From assembly GCA_902774335.1 (NCBI GenBank), contig CACYHW010000014.1, forward strand, positions 1 through 63,624: a DNA stretch of 63,624 nucleotides, read 5' to 3'. Of this stretch, positions 33,513 through 42,293 are shown in pieces. The translations under genes and the position numbers were made by a program. The notes below the pieces were generated by a model. That model was not told the origin of the DNA. It worked only from the letters and a program-made list of their open reading frames with translations, and did not search any database. Numbering within the stretch: the first letter of the stretch is position 1; the number at the start of each line of letters is the position of its first letter. This DNA comes from an uncultured Bacteroidales bacterium. GTDB taxonomy: Bacteria; Bacteroidota; Bacteroidia; Bacteroidales; Bacteroidaceae.

Positions 33513-34253
33513 ATGCTGTTCTACACATACGGAGGGGCCGATAAACCCACGCTGCTGCTGATTCCGGGACTTGGAGTCTCACACGAGATTTTCCTCCCGC
33601 TCATTGAACTGCTTAAAGATGAGTTCAGCATCACCACGGTCGATAATGACGGCTTCCTGCTGGGCCAGACATCACAGTTTACATCGGTCGATGACCTGGC
33701 CGTGCAGATAATAAAATATGTACAGAAGAACCTTGGCGGCAAACTGGATACAGCATATGGTCTTTCTCTGGGCGGCAAGATACTCTCCCGCGTATTGGAG
33801 CGTAACGAGATTGGCATCGGCCACGCAATAATGGACGCAGCCCCGTTGCTCCCCCTGCCCCGCTGGAGCGTTGATCCGCTGCGCTACTACCAGAGTTTCA
33901 ACGTCTGGACCTGCTACCACTGGACCGGATTCTGGCGCTTTGTCTTCCACTCACACTACTATGATGTGCTGCTTGACGAGTGCAAGAAGGTTTGGCCATA
34001 CGGCAAGGGCAAGGCCGTTCGTGACGGTTACAAATCGGTCTATACCAACAAGTTGGAGAGCATATCGGGCAATGACATCTACTTCTGGTACGGCACAAAG
34101 GAGGCATTCGTTGCAAGACCTCAGGCCGAGCATTTAAAAAAACTCTGCCCGAATGCACAGATAGAAATCTTCCCCAAGATGAACCACGGCCAGTTCCTTG
34201 TGGATCATCCCGATGAAGTAGCAAAACGGATTATTAAAATCACAGGATTATGA
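33513..34253 (+). CDS. alpha/beta hydrolase
   Basis: The 246-residue protein has LLLIPGLGVSHEIFLPLI (oxyanion region), YGLSLGGKILS as nucleophile elbow (GLSLGG, Ser) and MNHGQFLVDHPDEV with the catalytic His; the Asp is probably in YGTKEAFV-type loop region. It is a soluble cytoplasmic hydrolase of unknown substrate. The ZIP transporter gene starts 4 bases after its stop. Confidence 0.88.
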   Translation: MLFYTYGGADKPTLLLIPGLGVSHEIFLPLIELLKDEFSITTVDNDGFLLGQTSQFTSVDDLAVQIIKYVQKNLGGKLDTAYGLSLGGKILSRVLERNEIGIGHAIMDAAPLLPLPRWSVDPLRYYQSFNVWTCYHWTGFWRFVFHSHYYDVLLDECKKVWPYGKGKAVRDGYKSVYTNKLESISGNDIYFWYGTKEAFVARPQAEHLKKLCPNAQIEIFPKMNHGQFLVDHPDEVAKRIIKITGL

Positions 34254-34257
34254 TGAG

Positions 34258-35016
34258 ATGAAAGCTATACTTATTGGATTGTTTATCCCGTTCCTGGGAA
34301 CGGCGCTGGGTTCGGCGTTCGTGTTCTTTATGCGTAAGGAGATGCCGGCCATGCTGCAGAAGATTCTGCTGGGTTTTGCATCGGGCGTGATGGTGGCCGC
34401 ATCGGTCTGGTCGCTCATTATTCCGGGTATGGATATGGGCGGCATCAAGCCTGCAACCATCGGTCTGCTGGGCGGTTTTGCCTTCCTGCTGCTGATTGAC
34501 CATATCACCCCTCACCTGCACGCTACCGGTAGTCCCGAGGGTCCCAAGAGCCATCTGTCCAAGACCGCGATGCTGGCTCTGGCAGTCACAATCCACAATT
34601 TCCCTGAAGGAATGGCCGTAGGCGTAGCCCTGGCCGGTGCGTTGAATGGCGGTGCCGGCATGACCGCAGCTGGTGCATTCGCACTTGCGCTGGGTATTGC
34701 AATCCAGAACGTTCCCGAGGGCGCAATCATCTCCATGCCTCTGCGTGCTGCCGGTAACAGCCGCCTCAAATCATTCTGGGTGGGTGCGCTTAGCGGCATC
34801 GTTGAGCCCATAGGCGGTGCACTGGTAATACTGCTGGCATCGGCCGTAACTCCCATCATGCCGTTCATGCTCACGTTCGCAGCCGGCGCAATGCTCTACG
34901 TTGTAGTCGAAGAACTTATCCCCGAAGCATCGGAGGGCGAGCACTCCAACATCGGCACCATCGGTTTTGCCCTGGGCTTTACCCTTATGATGGTCCTGGA
35001 CGTTCTGCTTGGTTGA
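34258..35016 (+). CDS. ZIP family metal transporter
   Basis: The 252-residue protein has eight hydrophobic segments with VTIHNFPEGMAVGVALAGAL and IAIQNVPEGAIISMPL, the paired HNxPEG and QNxPEG metal-binding motifs of ZIP proteins. It takes up Zn2+, Fe2+ or another divalent ion. It is followed by a hairpin terminator. Confidence 0.93.
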   Translation: MKAILIGLFIPFLGTALGSAFVFFMRKEMPAMLQKILLGFASGVMVAASVWSLIIPGMDMGGIKPATIGLLGGFAFLLLIDHITPHLHATGSPEGPKSHLSKTAMLALAVTIHNFPEGMAVGVALAGALNGGAGMTAAGAFALALGIAIQNVPEGAIISMPLRAAGNSRLKSFWVGALSGIVEPIGGALVILLASAVTPIMPFMLTFAAGAMLYVVVEELIPEASEGEHSNIGTIGFALGFTLMMVLDVLLG

Positions 35017-35037
35017 AAAGGAGACAAAGGAAACAAA

Positions 35038-35066
35038 AAATGGCCGCCACAATGCGACCATTTTTC
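35038..35066 (+). terminator. intrinsic terminator after the ZIP gene
   Basis: Arms AAATGGCCGC and GCGACCATTT (one mismatch) with loop CACAAT are followed by TT and lie 22 bases after the ZIP stop. Confidence 0.65.
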
Positions 35067-35072
35067 GTATAA

Positions 35073-35175
35073 GGCGGGTAAGCTATCTGCATCGCGCCGC
35101 TACAACCGACGTACCTTTGCTGCCGTCAAGCCCTGGAGGGTTAGAAGGGAGCTGGCCGTGTAGGACTTACCCGAT
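35073..35175 (+). ncRNA. ffs: structured RNA, probable small SRP (4.5S) RNA
   Basis: No frame covers this stretch. CGGGTAAG (35075-35082) pairs perfectly with CTTACCCG (35166-35173), closing a molecule of about 100 bases. Inside, CTACA and TGTAG also pair. The apical part GTCAAGCCCT...AGGGAGCTGGCC aligns with the conserved 4.5S part GTCAGGTCC-GGAA-GGAAGCAGCC, though with a larger loop than GGAA and changed symmetric-loop bases. Length and closing stem fit a small-type SRP RNA. An alternative is another Bacteroidales-specific RNA. A covariance search would decide. Confidence 0.5.
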
Positions 35176-35244
35176 GCGAAATTACTGCTTTTATCTGAAA
35201 CAGCAATACTCTTTCAAAAGATTTCGTTAAATTTGCATCTTTGA

Positions 35245-35832
35245 ATGGAAGAGGAAAACGGAAATAGAATCATCAGGATAAACCTGCTACAGGTGTCCAT
35301 GACACTCGGCACCTATCTGGGCGTTTACCTTATACTTGCGTACGCATTTATCGCACTCACCGTCAAGCATACCGTGATGTCACTCGTGGCCTTACCGCTC
35401 ATGCTGGGAATACCGGTTGTGGCATATCTGCTTGTCAAGAGATTCCGCGACCAGAGCCAGGCCCCCTACTTCCCGTTCCCCATCTCATGGATCATCTCCA
35501 TACTCACATTCGTGTTCGCTACGGCACTCTCCTGCATGGCGGTCTACCTGTATCTGCGTTATGTTGACAAAGGCACCATCGCCGCCAACATGATGTCGGT
35601 CCTGGATGCATACACCAGGTCCACTCAGGCCAGCATATCGGCCATGACCGATCCCGAAGAGATTGCGCAGTACACCAAGGCACTGGAGATGATGCGCCAG
35701 AACATAACGATGGTATGCTCACTCACCCCGTCGGGATTTACCAAGCAGTTGATAAGTTCCTCGCTCATGTGGGGTAACATACTCTCAGTAATCATTGCAT
35801 TGATAACAGCTAAAAGGATCAGAATCAATTAA
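35245..35832 (+). CDS. DUF4199 membrane protein
   Basis: The 195-residue protein has four hydrophobic segments (LGTYLGVYLILAYAFIALTV, TVMSLVALPLMLGIPVVAYLL, ISWIISILTFVFATALSCMAVYLYLRY, LMWGNILSVIIALITA) with a polar loop, matching DUF4199 of Bacteroidetes. It is followed after 2 bases by a glycosyltransferase gene, a conserved pairing in this phylum. Function unknown. Confidence 0.8.
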   Translation: MEEENGNRIIRINLLQVSMTLGTYLGVYLILAYAFIALTVKHTVMSLVALPLMLGIPVVAYLLVKRFRDQSQAPYFPFPISWIISILTFVFATALSCMAVYLYLRYVDKGTIAANMMSVLDAYTRSTQASISAMTDPEEIAQYTKALEMMRQNITMVCSLTPSGFTKQLISSSLMWGNILSVIIALITAKRIRIN

Positions 35833-35834
35833 CT

Positions 35835-36791
35835 ATGGATATTTCAATCATTGTGCCGCTCCTGAACGAGGCGGAATCAATTCCCGAGCTCTTTGCGTGG
35901 ATAGGCCGCGTAATGACAGAGAACAAGTTCAGCTATGAGGTGATTTTTGTGGATGACGGCAGCACCGATGATTCATGGAAGATAATTGAAGGACTCAGGG
36001 CCGATAACCCCGAAATCGTCAAGGGCATCAAGTTCCGCCGCAACTACGGCAAGTCCCCTGCCCTGTTCTGCGGTTTCGAGATGGCTCAGGGCGATATCGT
36101 GGTCACTATGGACGCCGACCTTCAGGACAGCCCCGACGAGGTGCCCGAGATGGTGCGTATGATACGCGAGGACGGCTTTGACCTGGTATCGGGCTGGAAA
36201 AAGAAACGTTACGACGGCAAGTTCAGCAAGAACATACCCTCCAAGATATACAACTGGACCGCACGCAAGGTGACCGGCCTCAAGCTGCACGACATGAACT
36301 GCGGCCTCAAGGCTTACCGCAAGGAGGTGGTCAAGAACATCGAAGTGTACGGCGAGATGCACCGCTACATACCTTTCCTGGCCAAGAACGCCGGATTCGG
36401 CAAGATCGGCGAGAAGGTGGTTCACCACCAAGCACGCAAGTACGGCACCACCAAGTTCGGTCTGGACCGATTCGTAAACGGTTATCTGGACCTGATGACG
36501 CTGTGGTTCCTGAACAGGTTCGGCAAGCAGCCCATGCATTTCTTTGGTCTGTGGGGTTCGGCAATGTTCGTGCTCTGCTTTGCTGCAGTCATTGTTATAG
36601 GCATAAACAAGCTGGTTTGCCTGTCAAACGGCGTTCCTGTACGTCTTATCACTGATAATCCCTATTTCTATGTTGCCCTGACAGGTATGATCATGGGTAC
36701 GCTCATGTTCCTGGTGGGTTTCCTGGCGGAGTTGGTGAGCCGAAGCTCGCAGAACCGCAACGACTACAAGATTGAGAAGGAACTCAGGTAA
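35835..36791 (+). CDS. polyprenyl-phosphate glycosyltransferase, GT2 family
   Basis: The 318-residue protein has the GT-A fold start DISIIVPLLNEAESIPELFAW, EVIFVDDGSTDDSW, MDADLQDSPDEVPEM (DxD motif) and the C-terminal two membrane segments typical of GtrB/DPM1-like enzymes (MHFFGLWGSAMFVLCFAAVIVIG and FYVALTGMIMGTLMFLVGFLAELVSR). It transfers a sugar to undecaprenyl phosphate on the inner leaflet. It is coupled to DUF4199 and followed by mntP after 5 bases. Confidence 0.9.
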   Translation: MDISIIVPLLNEAESIPELFAWIGRVMTENKFSYEVIFVDDGSTDDSWKIIEGLRADNPEIVKGIKFRRNYGKSPALFCGFEMAQGDIVVTMDADLQDSPDEVPEMVRMIREDGFDLVSGWKKKRYDGKFSKNIPSKIYNWTARKVTGLKLHDMNCGLKAYRKEVVKNIEVYGEMHRYIPFLAKNAGFGKIGEKVVHHQARKYGTTKFGLDRFVNGYLDLMTLWFLNRFGKQPMHFFGLWGSAMFVLCFAAVIVIGINKLVCLSNGVPVRLITDNPYFYVALTGMIMGTLMFLVGFLAELVSRSSQNRNDYKIEKELR

Positions 36792-36796
36792 GCTAT

Positions 36797-37369
36797 ATGT
36801 CGGTTTTTGATTTGATACTGTTATCCGTTGCTCTGGCAATGGATTGTTTTACCGTGTCTATCACCAGCGGCCTTATTCAGAAGCGTCTGGTGTTACGCAC
36901 CATGCTGATCACGGCTCTTATGTTCGGACTGTTCCAGGGTCTTATGCCTCTTATAGGCTGGGCCGGCATGAGCCTGTTCAGCGAGGCTCTGGTACGCTGG
37001 GACCACTGGATAGCGTTCGGACTGCTGGCGTTCCTGGGCGGACGTATGATACTGAGCGGACTCAGGCCCGATGACAGCGAGAATGCGTTCGACCCCACAA
37101 AGTTCGGCACCACCCTTACCATGGCCGTGGCCACCAGCATCGACGCTTTGGCCGTAGGTCTGTCGTTCGGATGCGCCGGTTACACTACGTTTACAAGCAT
37201 ACTGCTTCCCATAATCATAATTGCAGCTGGATCGTTCCTGTTCACGGTTGTAGGTTTCATGATCGGCGTGTTTGCGGGCAGGCGCATCAACTTCCCGGTG
37301 GAGATTATAGGCGGTATCATACTTATTGGTATTGGAGTAAAGATCCTTATTGAACATCTTACTGCGTGA
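36797..37369 (+). CDS. mntP: MntP-type manganese efflux pump
   Basis: The 190-residue protein has six hydrophobic segments in two related halves. SVALAMDCFTVSITSG and ATSIDALAVGLSFG carry the conserved Asp residues of the MntP/YebN family, which exports Mn2+. The apbE-like gene starts one base after its TGA. Confidence 0.9.
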   Translation: MSVFDLILLSVALAMDCFTVSITSGLIQKRLVLRTMLITALMFGLFQGLMPLIGWAGMSLFSEALVRWDHWIAFGLLAFLGGRMILSGLRPDDSENAFDPTKFGTTLTMAVATSIDALAVGLSFGCAGYTTFTSILLPIIIIAAGSFLFTVVGFMIGVFAGRRINFPVEIIGGIILIGIGVKILIEHLTA

Positions 37370-37370
37370 T

Positions 37371-38390
37371 ATGAAAAAGTGGCACTACCCTTTCCTGGCG
37401 TTCCTGATTATAGGCACCATCGTGATCCTGTCGCAGAGCAAGCCCGCCAAGCCCGAGTACCGCACGGCACAGGGTCTGGTGTTCGGCACACGCTATAACA
37501 TTACATATCTCTATAACGAGGACCTCAAGGAGGATATCGAGCATACGCTTGCACTGGTGGACAGCGCGCTCTCCATGTTCAACCCGGAGTCGACCATATC
37601 GGCCGTAAACTCATCGGAGAGCATCGAGGTGGCCGATACCATGTTCCTCAAGGTATACCGACGCGCCATGGAGATATCGGACTGGACCGACGGCGCGTTT
37701 GACATTACGGTAGCTCCGGCGGTGAACGCTTGGGGATTCGGCTTCAAGCATGCGCAGGACATACGGCAGGCCACCATTGACAGCCTTAAGGAGATTACAG
37801 GATACCACAAGATTCACGAGAATAACGGACTGATTACCAAGGACGATGCACGTATCATGCTGGACTGCAGCGCCATTGCCAAGGGTTTTGGCAGCGACAT
37901 GGTAGCCCAGATGCTGCGCTCCAAGGGCATAAGCGACTTTATGGTGGAGATTGGCGGCGAGATTGTTCTGTCGGGACGTAATCCCAAGGGCAACGACTGG
38001 AACATAGGCATCAGTAAGCCTGTGGACGATTCGCTGTCGGTCAACAACGAGTTGCAGACGATTGTCAGCATTACCGATATCGCGATGGCCACATCGGGCA
38101 ACTACCGCAACTTCTACGTCAAGGACGGACGCAAGTACGCCCACACCATCGATCCGCACACCTGTCTGCCGGTAAGTCACAGCCTGCTGTCGGCAACCGT
38201 GTTTGCGGCCGACTGCGCTACGGCCGACGCGCTGGCGACATCGATGATGGTAATGGGTCTTGACAGCGCCTTGGCACTCTGCTCACGCCACCCTGAGATT
38301 CAGGCCTATTTCATTTACGAGGGTCCGGACGGTTCATTCAGCACTATAGGTTCGGGTGCCGATTCGCCAATTCACCAACAGGAGCGGTAA
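37371..38390 (+). CDS. apbE: FAD:protein FMN transferase (ApbE family)
   Basis: From ATG 37371 the protein has 339 residues with an N-terminal membrane anchor or lipoprotein-like segment (YPFLAFLIIGTIVILSQS). It has GLVFGTRYNITY, DGAFDITVAPAVNAWGF, ITKDDARIMLDCSAIAKGFGSDMVAQ and ATSGNYRNFYVKDGRKYAHTIDPHTCLPV, the ApbE motifs for FAD and Mg2+. It attaches FMN to Thr of NqrB/NqrC/RnfG-type proteins in the periplasm. It follows mntP by one base. No Rnf or Nqr genes are in the window. Confidence 0.92.
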   Translation: MKKWHYPFLAFLIIGTIVILSQSKPAKPEYRTAQGLVFGTRYNITYLYNEDLKEDIEHTLALVDSALSMFNPESTISAVNSSESIEVADTMFLKVYRRAMEISDWTDGAFDITVAPAVNAWGFGFKHAQDIRQATIDSLKEITGYHKIHENNGLITKDDARIMLDCSAIAKGFGSDMVAQMLRSKGISDFMVEIGGEIVLSGRNPKGNDWNIGISKPVDDSLSVNNELQTIVSITDIAMATSGNYRNFYVKDGRKYAHTIDPHTCLPVSHSLLSATVFAADCATADALATSMMVMGLDSALALCSRHPEIQAYFIYEGPDGSFSTIGSGADSPIHQQER

Positions 38391-38438
38391 TTTGGCCACA
38401 AATCGGCTCCAAAAACGTTCCAGCTGGCATTATTACCT

Positions 38439-38446
38439 TACCTTCG
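38439..38446 (+). promoter_or_regulatory. -7 box for the acyl-CoA ligase gene
   Basis: TACCTTCG, with CTTGG-like bases about 25 upstream, lies 29 bases before ATG 38475. Confidence 0.45.
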
Positions 38447-38474
38447 CGACAACAATAATTAATCCGAATTTTCC

Positions 38475-40127
38475 ATGTTGAAACTTGACAACTTTATCCG
38501 CCTCTTTGAGGGCGCTACAAGAGATTGCTGGGATCGTCCCGCTCTCAGTGATTTCCACAAATCAACCATCACATATCGCGAACTCGCAGAGCGCATATAT
38601 ACCCTGGATCTTATCTGGAAGAAGGCCGGCGTTCAGCCCGGCGACAAGATTGCCATCAACACCAAGAGCTGCGCACTGGGCGCATCGGTCTTTATGGCTG
38701 CCGTGAGCAAGGGTTATGTTGCCGTTCACCTTTATAATGCTTTCACCCCGGCCGATACACAGCGCCTGGTGAACCACTCTGACAGCAAGATTCTCTATAC
38801 CGAAAAGCGTGCTTTCGACGAGATGAACTTTGACGAGATGCCGCAGGTGCTCTGCGTGATCGATGCCGGCACAGGCAAGGTTCTGGCAAGCCGCAACGGT
38901 GTTGACCAGATTTATGCCCAGGCCGATGCACTGCTCTCTGCCCAGTTCCCCGCAGGCATGCAGCCCGCCGATTTCCAGGTTTGCAATCCTGACATTGATG
39001 ATGTGTGCGCCATTCTGTACACATCGGGCTCAACAGGCAACCCCAAGGGTGTCATGCTGACCTACCGCAACTATACAGCCAACGTACAGGGTATCCGTCC
39101 CGGATTCCCCTTCTACCCCCGCGAGAACTACCTGAGCCTGCTGCCTCACGCACACAGCTTTGGTCTTACCTGCGACGTGGTAATTCCTATGACAATGGGT
39201 ATGCACGTAACCGTTCTCGGTCTGCCCCCCATCCCGTCAAACGTACAGGCTGCTCTGCAGGAGGTAAAGCCCCGTATTTTCTACGGTGTGCCTCTGATCT
39301 TTGTAAAGTTTGCCGAGTATGTACTGGGCGAGGATATAAAGAGCCCCGAGGGCAAGGCAAAGCTGGCCGATTACAAGCACAACCCCGATTTCTGCAAGAT
39401 GCTGCATGACAAGCTCATCAACGCCATGGGCGGCAACATCGAGGTATTCGCCACAGGCGGTGCCGCAATCCCGTCGGAGGTTGAGTCTCTGCTGGTTTAC
39501 AAGCTGCAGCTCCCGTTCATCACCGGTTACGGTCTGACCGAGCTCGCACCTATCGTATCATACGGAAAACTTGGCAAGTACATTCCCAAGTCATGCGGTG
39601 AGTATCTGCCTGAGATTATGGAAATCAAGATTGACTCTCCCGATCCCGAGAACATTGCCGGTGAGCTCTCAGTAAAGGGTGATGTTGTATTCAAGGGTTA
39701 CTACAAGAACCAGGAGGCAACTGACCAGGTACTAAAGGACGGCTGGTTCCGCACCGGCGATATGGGTACAGTTGACAAGAACCGCAACGTATTCCTGCTG
39801 GGCCGCAGCAAGAACATGATCCTGGCCGGCAACGGACAGAACGTATACCCCGAGGAGATTGAGGTTATCCTGAACGAGCTCCCCTACGTAGCCGAGTCTA
39901 TCGTACTGCAGCGCGAAACCAAGATCATCGCCCTGATCGTTCCCAACATGGACGCTCTTGACAAGGCCGGCATCAACGCCGACGCTCTGGAGGCCATCAT
40001 GAAGCAGAACATCACCCTGCTCAACTCCAAGCTCCCCGCCTACTCAACCGTAAACGGATACGAGTTGCGCTTTGAGCCCTTTGCCAAAACTCCCAAGGGC
40101 AGCATCCGCCGCTTCATGTACAAATAA
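38475..40127 (+). CDS. AMP-binding long-chain acyl-CoA ligase
   Basis: The 550-residue protein has the adenylate-forming motifs ILYTSGSTGNPKGVMLT (A3 P-loop), GYGLTELAPIVSYG (A5) and GWFRTGDMGTVDKNRNVFLLGRSKNMILAGNGQNVYPEEIE (A7-A8). Length and order fit fatty acyl-CoA synthetases or acyl-ACP ligases (FadD/AAS-like). It activates carboxylic acids with ATP and CoA in the cytoplasm. The gene stands alone with its own promoter and is followed by a bidirectional terminator. Confidence 0.93.
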   Translation: MLKLDNFIRLFEGATRDCWDRPALSDFHKSTITYRELAERIYTLDLIWKKAGVQPGDKIAINTKSCALGASVFMAAVSKGYVAVHLYNAFTPADTQRLVNHSDSKILYTEKRAFDEMNFDEMPQVLCVIDAGTGKVLASRNGVDQIYAQADALLSAQFPAGMQPADFQVCNPDIDDVCAILYTSGSTGNPKGVMLTYRNYTANVQGIRPGFPFYPRENYLSLLPHAHSFGLTCDVVIPMTMGMHVTVLGLPPIPSNVQAALQEVKPRIFYGVPLIFVKFAEYVLGEDIKSPEGKAKLADYKHNPDFCKMLHDKLINAMGGNIEVFATGGAAIPSEVESLLVYKLQLPFITGYGLTELAPIVSYGKLGKYIPKSCGEYLPEIMEIKIDSPDPENIAGELSVKGDVVFKGYYKNQEATDQVLKDGWFRTGDMGTVDKNRNVFLLGRSKNMILAGNGQNVYPEEIEVILNELPYVAESIVLQRETKIIALIVPNMDALDKAGINADALEAIMKQNITLLNSKLPAYSTVNGYELRFEPFAKTPKGSIRRFMYK

Positions 40128-40150
40128 CCGATAAGGATTCCAGCTTAGAG

Positions 40151-40190
40151 TAAAAATTAAGGCGTCCCAATTGGGGCGCCATAATTTTTA
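40151..40190. terminator. bidirectional terminator hairpin
   Basis: AAAAATTAAGGCG-CCC pairs with GGGCGCC-ATAATTTTT, with a loop of AATT and A/T tracts on both sides. It lies after the acyl-CoA ligase and before the rubrerythrin gene read in the opposite direction, so it may serve both. Confidence 0.8.
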
Positions 40191-40368
40191 CCCGGCCTGG
40201 AAGGCCGGCAAGCGTAGTGAAACGAAGCGTGTTTCCAGAAGGAAACTAAAAAAAGGTTGTTTCAAATACGCAGATATCTTTCCATCCTGACGCTTAAGGC
40301 CTTTAGGCCATAAAGCGCATGGAAAACCGAGCGCACCGAAGCAGCGAGCCCCCGCCGCATGGAAATAA
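40191..40368. other. 178-base gene-free stretch with short hairpins
   Basis: Contains CCGGCCT-GGA-AGGCCGG at 40193-40209 and the palindrome AAGGCCTTTAGGCC near 40293-40306, but no credible coding frame; the frame running into it from the right edge is a reverse-strand shadow of rubrerythrin. No promoter or known RNA is seen. Function not assigned. Confidence 0.4.
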
Positions 40369-40905
40369 TCAATAGTTCTCCTTGTGAACCTCAAAGTATG
40401 CCTGAGGATGCTGGCAAACGGGGCAGATCTGAGGAGCCTTGGTGCCAACTACGATGTGACCGCAGTTGCGGCATTCCCAAACCTTAACCTCCGATTTCTC
40501 AAAGACCTTAGCGGTCTCGACGTTCTTGAGCAGAGCGCGGTAACGCTCCTCGTGCTGCTTCTCGATAGCGGCAACCATGCGGAAACGTGCGGCCAGTGCG
40601 GTGAATCCCTCCTGCTCGGCAGTCTTGGCAAAGCCCTCGTACATATCGGTCCACTCGTAGTTCTCGCCATCGGCTGCAGCGCCCAGGTTCTGAGCGGTAT
40701 CGCCTATGCCCTCCAGTTCCTTGAACCAGAGCTTGGCGTGTTCCTTCTCATTGTTGGCTGTCTCCTCAAAGATGGCAGCTATCTGTTCGAAACCCTCCTT
40801 CTTTGCCTTGGAAGCAAAATAGGTGTACTTGTTACGTGCCATTGACTCGCCGGCAAATGCGGCTTCCAGATTCTTCTCGGTCTGTGTTCCTGAATACTTA
40901 CTCAT
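40369..40905 (-). CDS. rubrerythrin
   Basis: From ATG 40905 the protein has 178 residues with the diiron four-helix bundle ([50 protein letters not shown], ExxxEHAK ligands, and [13 protein letters not shown]) and a C-terminal rubredoxin-like Fe site [23 protein letters not shown]. It detoxifies hydrogen peroxide in the anaerobic cytoplasm. The longer frame to 40977 is rejected as it runs through the promoter (TATATTCG near 40955 on the minus strand). Confidence 0.94.
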   Translation of the reverse strand: MSKYSGTQTEKNLEAAFAGESMARNKYTYFASKAKKEGFEQIAAIFEETANNEKEHAKLWFKELEGIGDTAQNLGAAADGENYEWTDMYEGFAKTAEQEGFTALAARFRMVAAIEKQHEERYRALLKNVETAKVFEKSEVKVWECRNCGHIVVGTKAPQICPVCQHPQAYFEVHKENY

Positions 40906-41007
40906 AATTGATATAGTTGAAATGATTAATAAATCCTTTTTATAGGTTCCATCCGCGAATATAAGACAAAAAACCAACTATGATAGATTGACGCGTCAAA
41001 AAAACAA

Positions 41008-41015
41008 TAACTTTG
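41008..41015 (+). promoter_or_regulatory. -7 box for the barrel protein gene
   Basis: TAACTTTG followed by CCAAA, with TTG about 20 bases upstream, lies 22 bases before ATG 41037 and makes the upstream ATG at 41013 unlikely. Confidence 0.55.
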
Positions 41016-41036
41016 CCAAAACCTTTTCAATTATCT

Positions 41037-42227
41037 ATGAGTAGAATTATTACCCGTGGCACATTATACAGAATGTGTATGCTCCTGTTTGCAGCAAGCC
41101 AGTTGCCGTTGTCTGCAAAAAAACGTGATGAGAATTACAAGAACTGGAACGAAGGTCCTCTTACATGGGCCGATTACCGCGCAGTAGAATCGCCAACTGA
41201 TCCGGGAATCCCTTCCGTTTCCGTTTTCAAGTACAGCACTACAAGGAAAAAAGTCAAAATTGAAAACTACAAGATTGTGTATAACCAGGTTGACTGCGTC
41301 CTGGACCGTGACAATTCGTGGTATGTTCCCGACATGGCCGATGAATTGTCGCTCAGGAGTAATCAGGTTGTATTCGATATATGGGAACTCTGCTCCCGAC
41401 AGGTTCAGACCAAATGTTTCGGCGAAACGACTCTGACTTTCAATAAAACCATGGACAGACATGCAGAACTGGCCCAGAACAGAATCGACCAGTTCGAGAA
41501 AGAGAGCGTTACTGAGAATGGCATAGACAGCGTCGTTTTAAGAAAATACGAAGAAGCCTTGAAGAGCGATCTCAAGTACACCAAAAGAAGGGAACCCGAC
41601 TTGTCGCTGGCGGGAAGAGTACCGGATATGCTTGGCATGTATTTTTCGTACGTTCATGAATCGTTCATCGGAAACACATCGGACTACCTTAAACCCATGA
41701 ACGGCATTTCATTAGGCTTTGATTACATTAACAAGAAAGACTGGTATTTTGATTTAGGAATGTCTTTTGCATTTTCAAGTCTTAAGGCTGGAGGCTTTTA
41801 TCATGACAATCAGTATAATTATGACTGGACAGCCGGCAAGTCCACGAACCATATGCGTATGTACCTGAATATCGGTCATGCAGCAAAACTGGACCAGTAT
41901 TACAGGATTATACCCTTTGCAGGCATCGCCTATGCCAGTCTTATACAGTCGACCGACACCCAGATTCCCAACAAAAAAAACGAATCATTCTATAGCAGCG
42001 AACTGAATGGCGTCTCCATTATGGCCGGAGTGAATGCCGACTGGATTTTCAGGCATTCTATTTTCCCGGATGAACGGCTTGATTCCAGCTTGAGATTCAA
42101 GCTGTTCGGCGCATATGACAAGCTGGGAGACAAGAGCATGTGGTCAGTTAATTTTGGAGTTGCAATCCATCTCAACGCCAAGACCTATAACGCTCCGATG
42201 TTCATTTACATCCCTATCATAATCTAG
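41037..42227 (+). CDS. outer membrane beta-barrel-like hypothetical protein
   Basis: From ATG 41037 the protein has 396 residues. The start MSRIITRGTLYRMCMLLFAASQLPLSAKKR looks like a signal peptide. The N-terminal half (WNEGPLTWADYRAV, then TFNKTMDRHAELAQNRIDQFEKES) resembles a DUF922-like or similar domain only weakly. The C-terminal half is a series of amphipathic strands (GISLGFDYINKKDWYFDLGMSFAFSSLKAG, MRMYLNIGHAAKLDQYYRIIPFAGIAYASLIQS, NFGVAIHLNAK) and looks like a small beta-barrel. Its stop is followed directly by a large type B repeat. Function unknown. Confidence 0.65.
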   Translation: MSRIITRGTLYRMCMLLFAASQLPLSAKKRDENYKNWNEGPLTWADYRAVESPTDPGIPSVSVFKYSTTRKKVKIENYKIVYNQVDCVLDRDNSWYVPDMADELSLRSNQVVFDIWELCSRQVQTKCFGETTLTFNKTMDRHAELAQNRIDQFEKESVTENGIDSVVLRKYEEALKSDLKYTKRREPDLSLAGRVPDMLGMYFSYVHESFIGNTSDYLKPMNGISLGFDYINKKDWYFDLGMSFAFSSLKAGGFYHDNQYNYDWTAGKSTNHMRMYLNIGHAAKLDQYYRIIPFAGIAYASLIQSTDTQIPNKKNESFYSSELNGVSIMAGVNADWIFRHSIFPDERLDSSLRFKLFGAYDKLGDKSMWSVNFGVAIHLNAKTYNAPMFIYIPIII

Positions 42228-42229
42228 CG

Positions 42230-42293
42230 GAGGTGACAAAGGGGACGGTTCCGTTTGGCATCGAGCCAAACGGAACCGTCCCCTTTGTCACCT
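42230..42293. repeat. type B hairpin repeat, complete, 28-base arms
   Basis: Two perfect arms of 28 bases (AGGTGACAAAGGGGACGG... and its complement) flank a 4-base loop region at about 42260. Core: AAAGGGGACGGTTCCGTTTG. It supplies the TGA stop of the mfd frame (from GGTGAC) and lies three bases after the stop of the barrel protein gene; it is likely a bidirectional terminator. Confidence 0.92.

Noticed and set aside
35009-35230. 73-codon plus-strand frame
   Set aside because: It overlaps the structured RNA and the ZIP terminator and has no protein-like composition.
36331-36564. 77-codon minus-strand frame
   Set aside because: Shadow of the GT2 gene in another frame.
40188-40448. 86-codon minus-strand frame beside rubrerythrin
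   Set aside because: It is antisense-frame shadow of the rubrerythrin end and a hairpin-rich gap.
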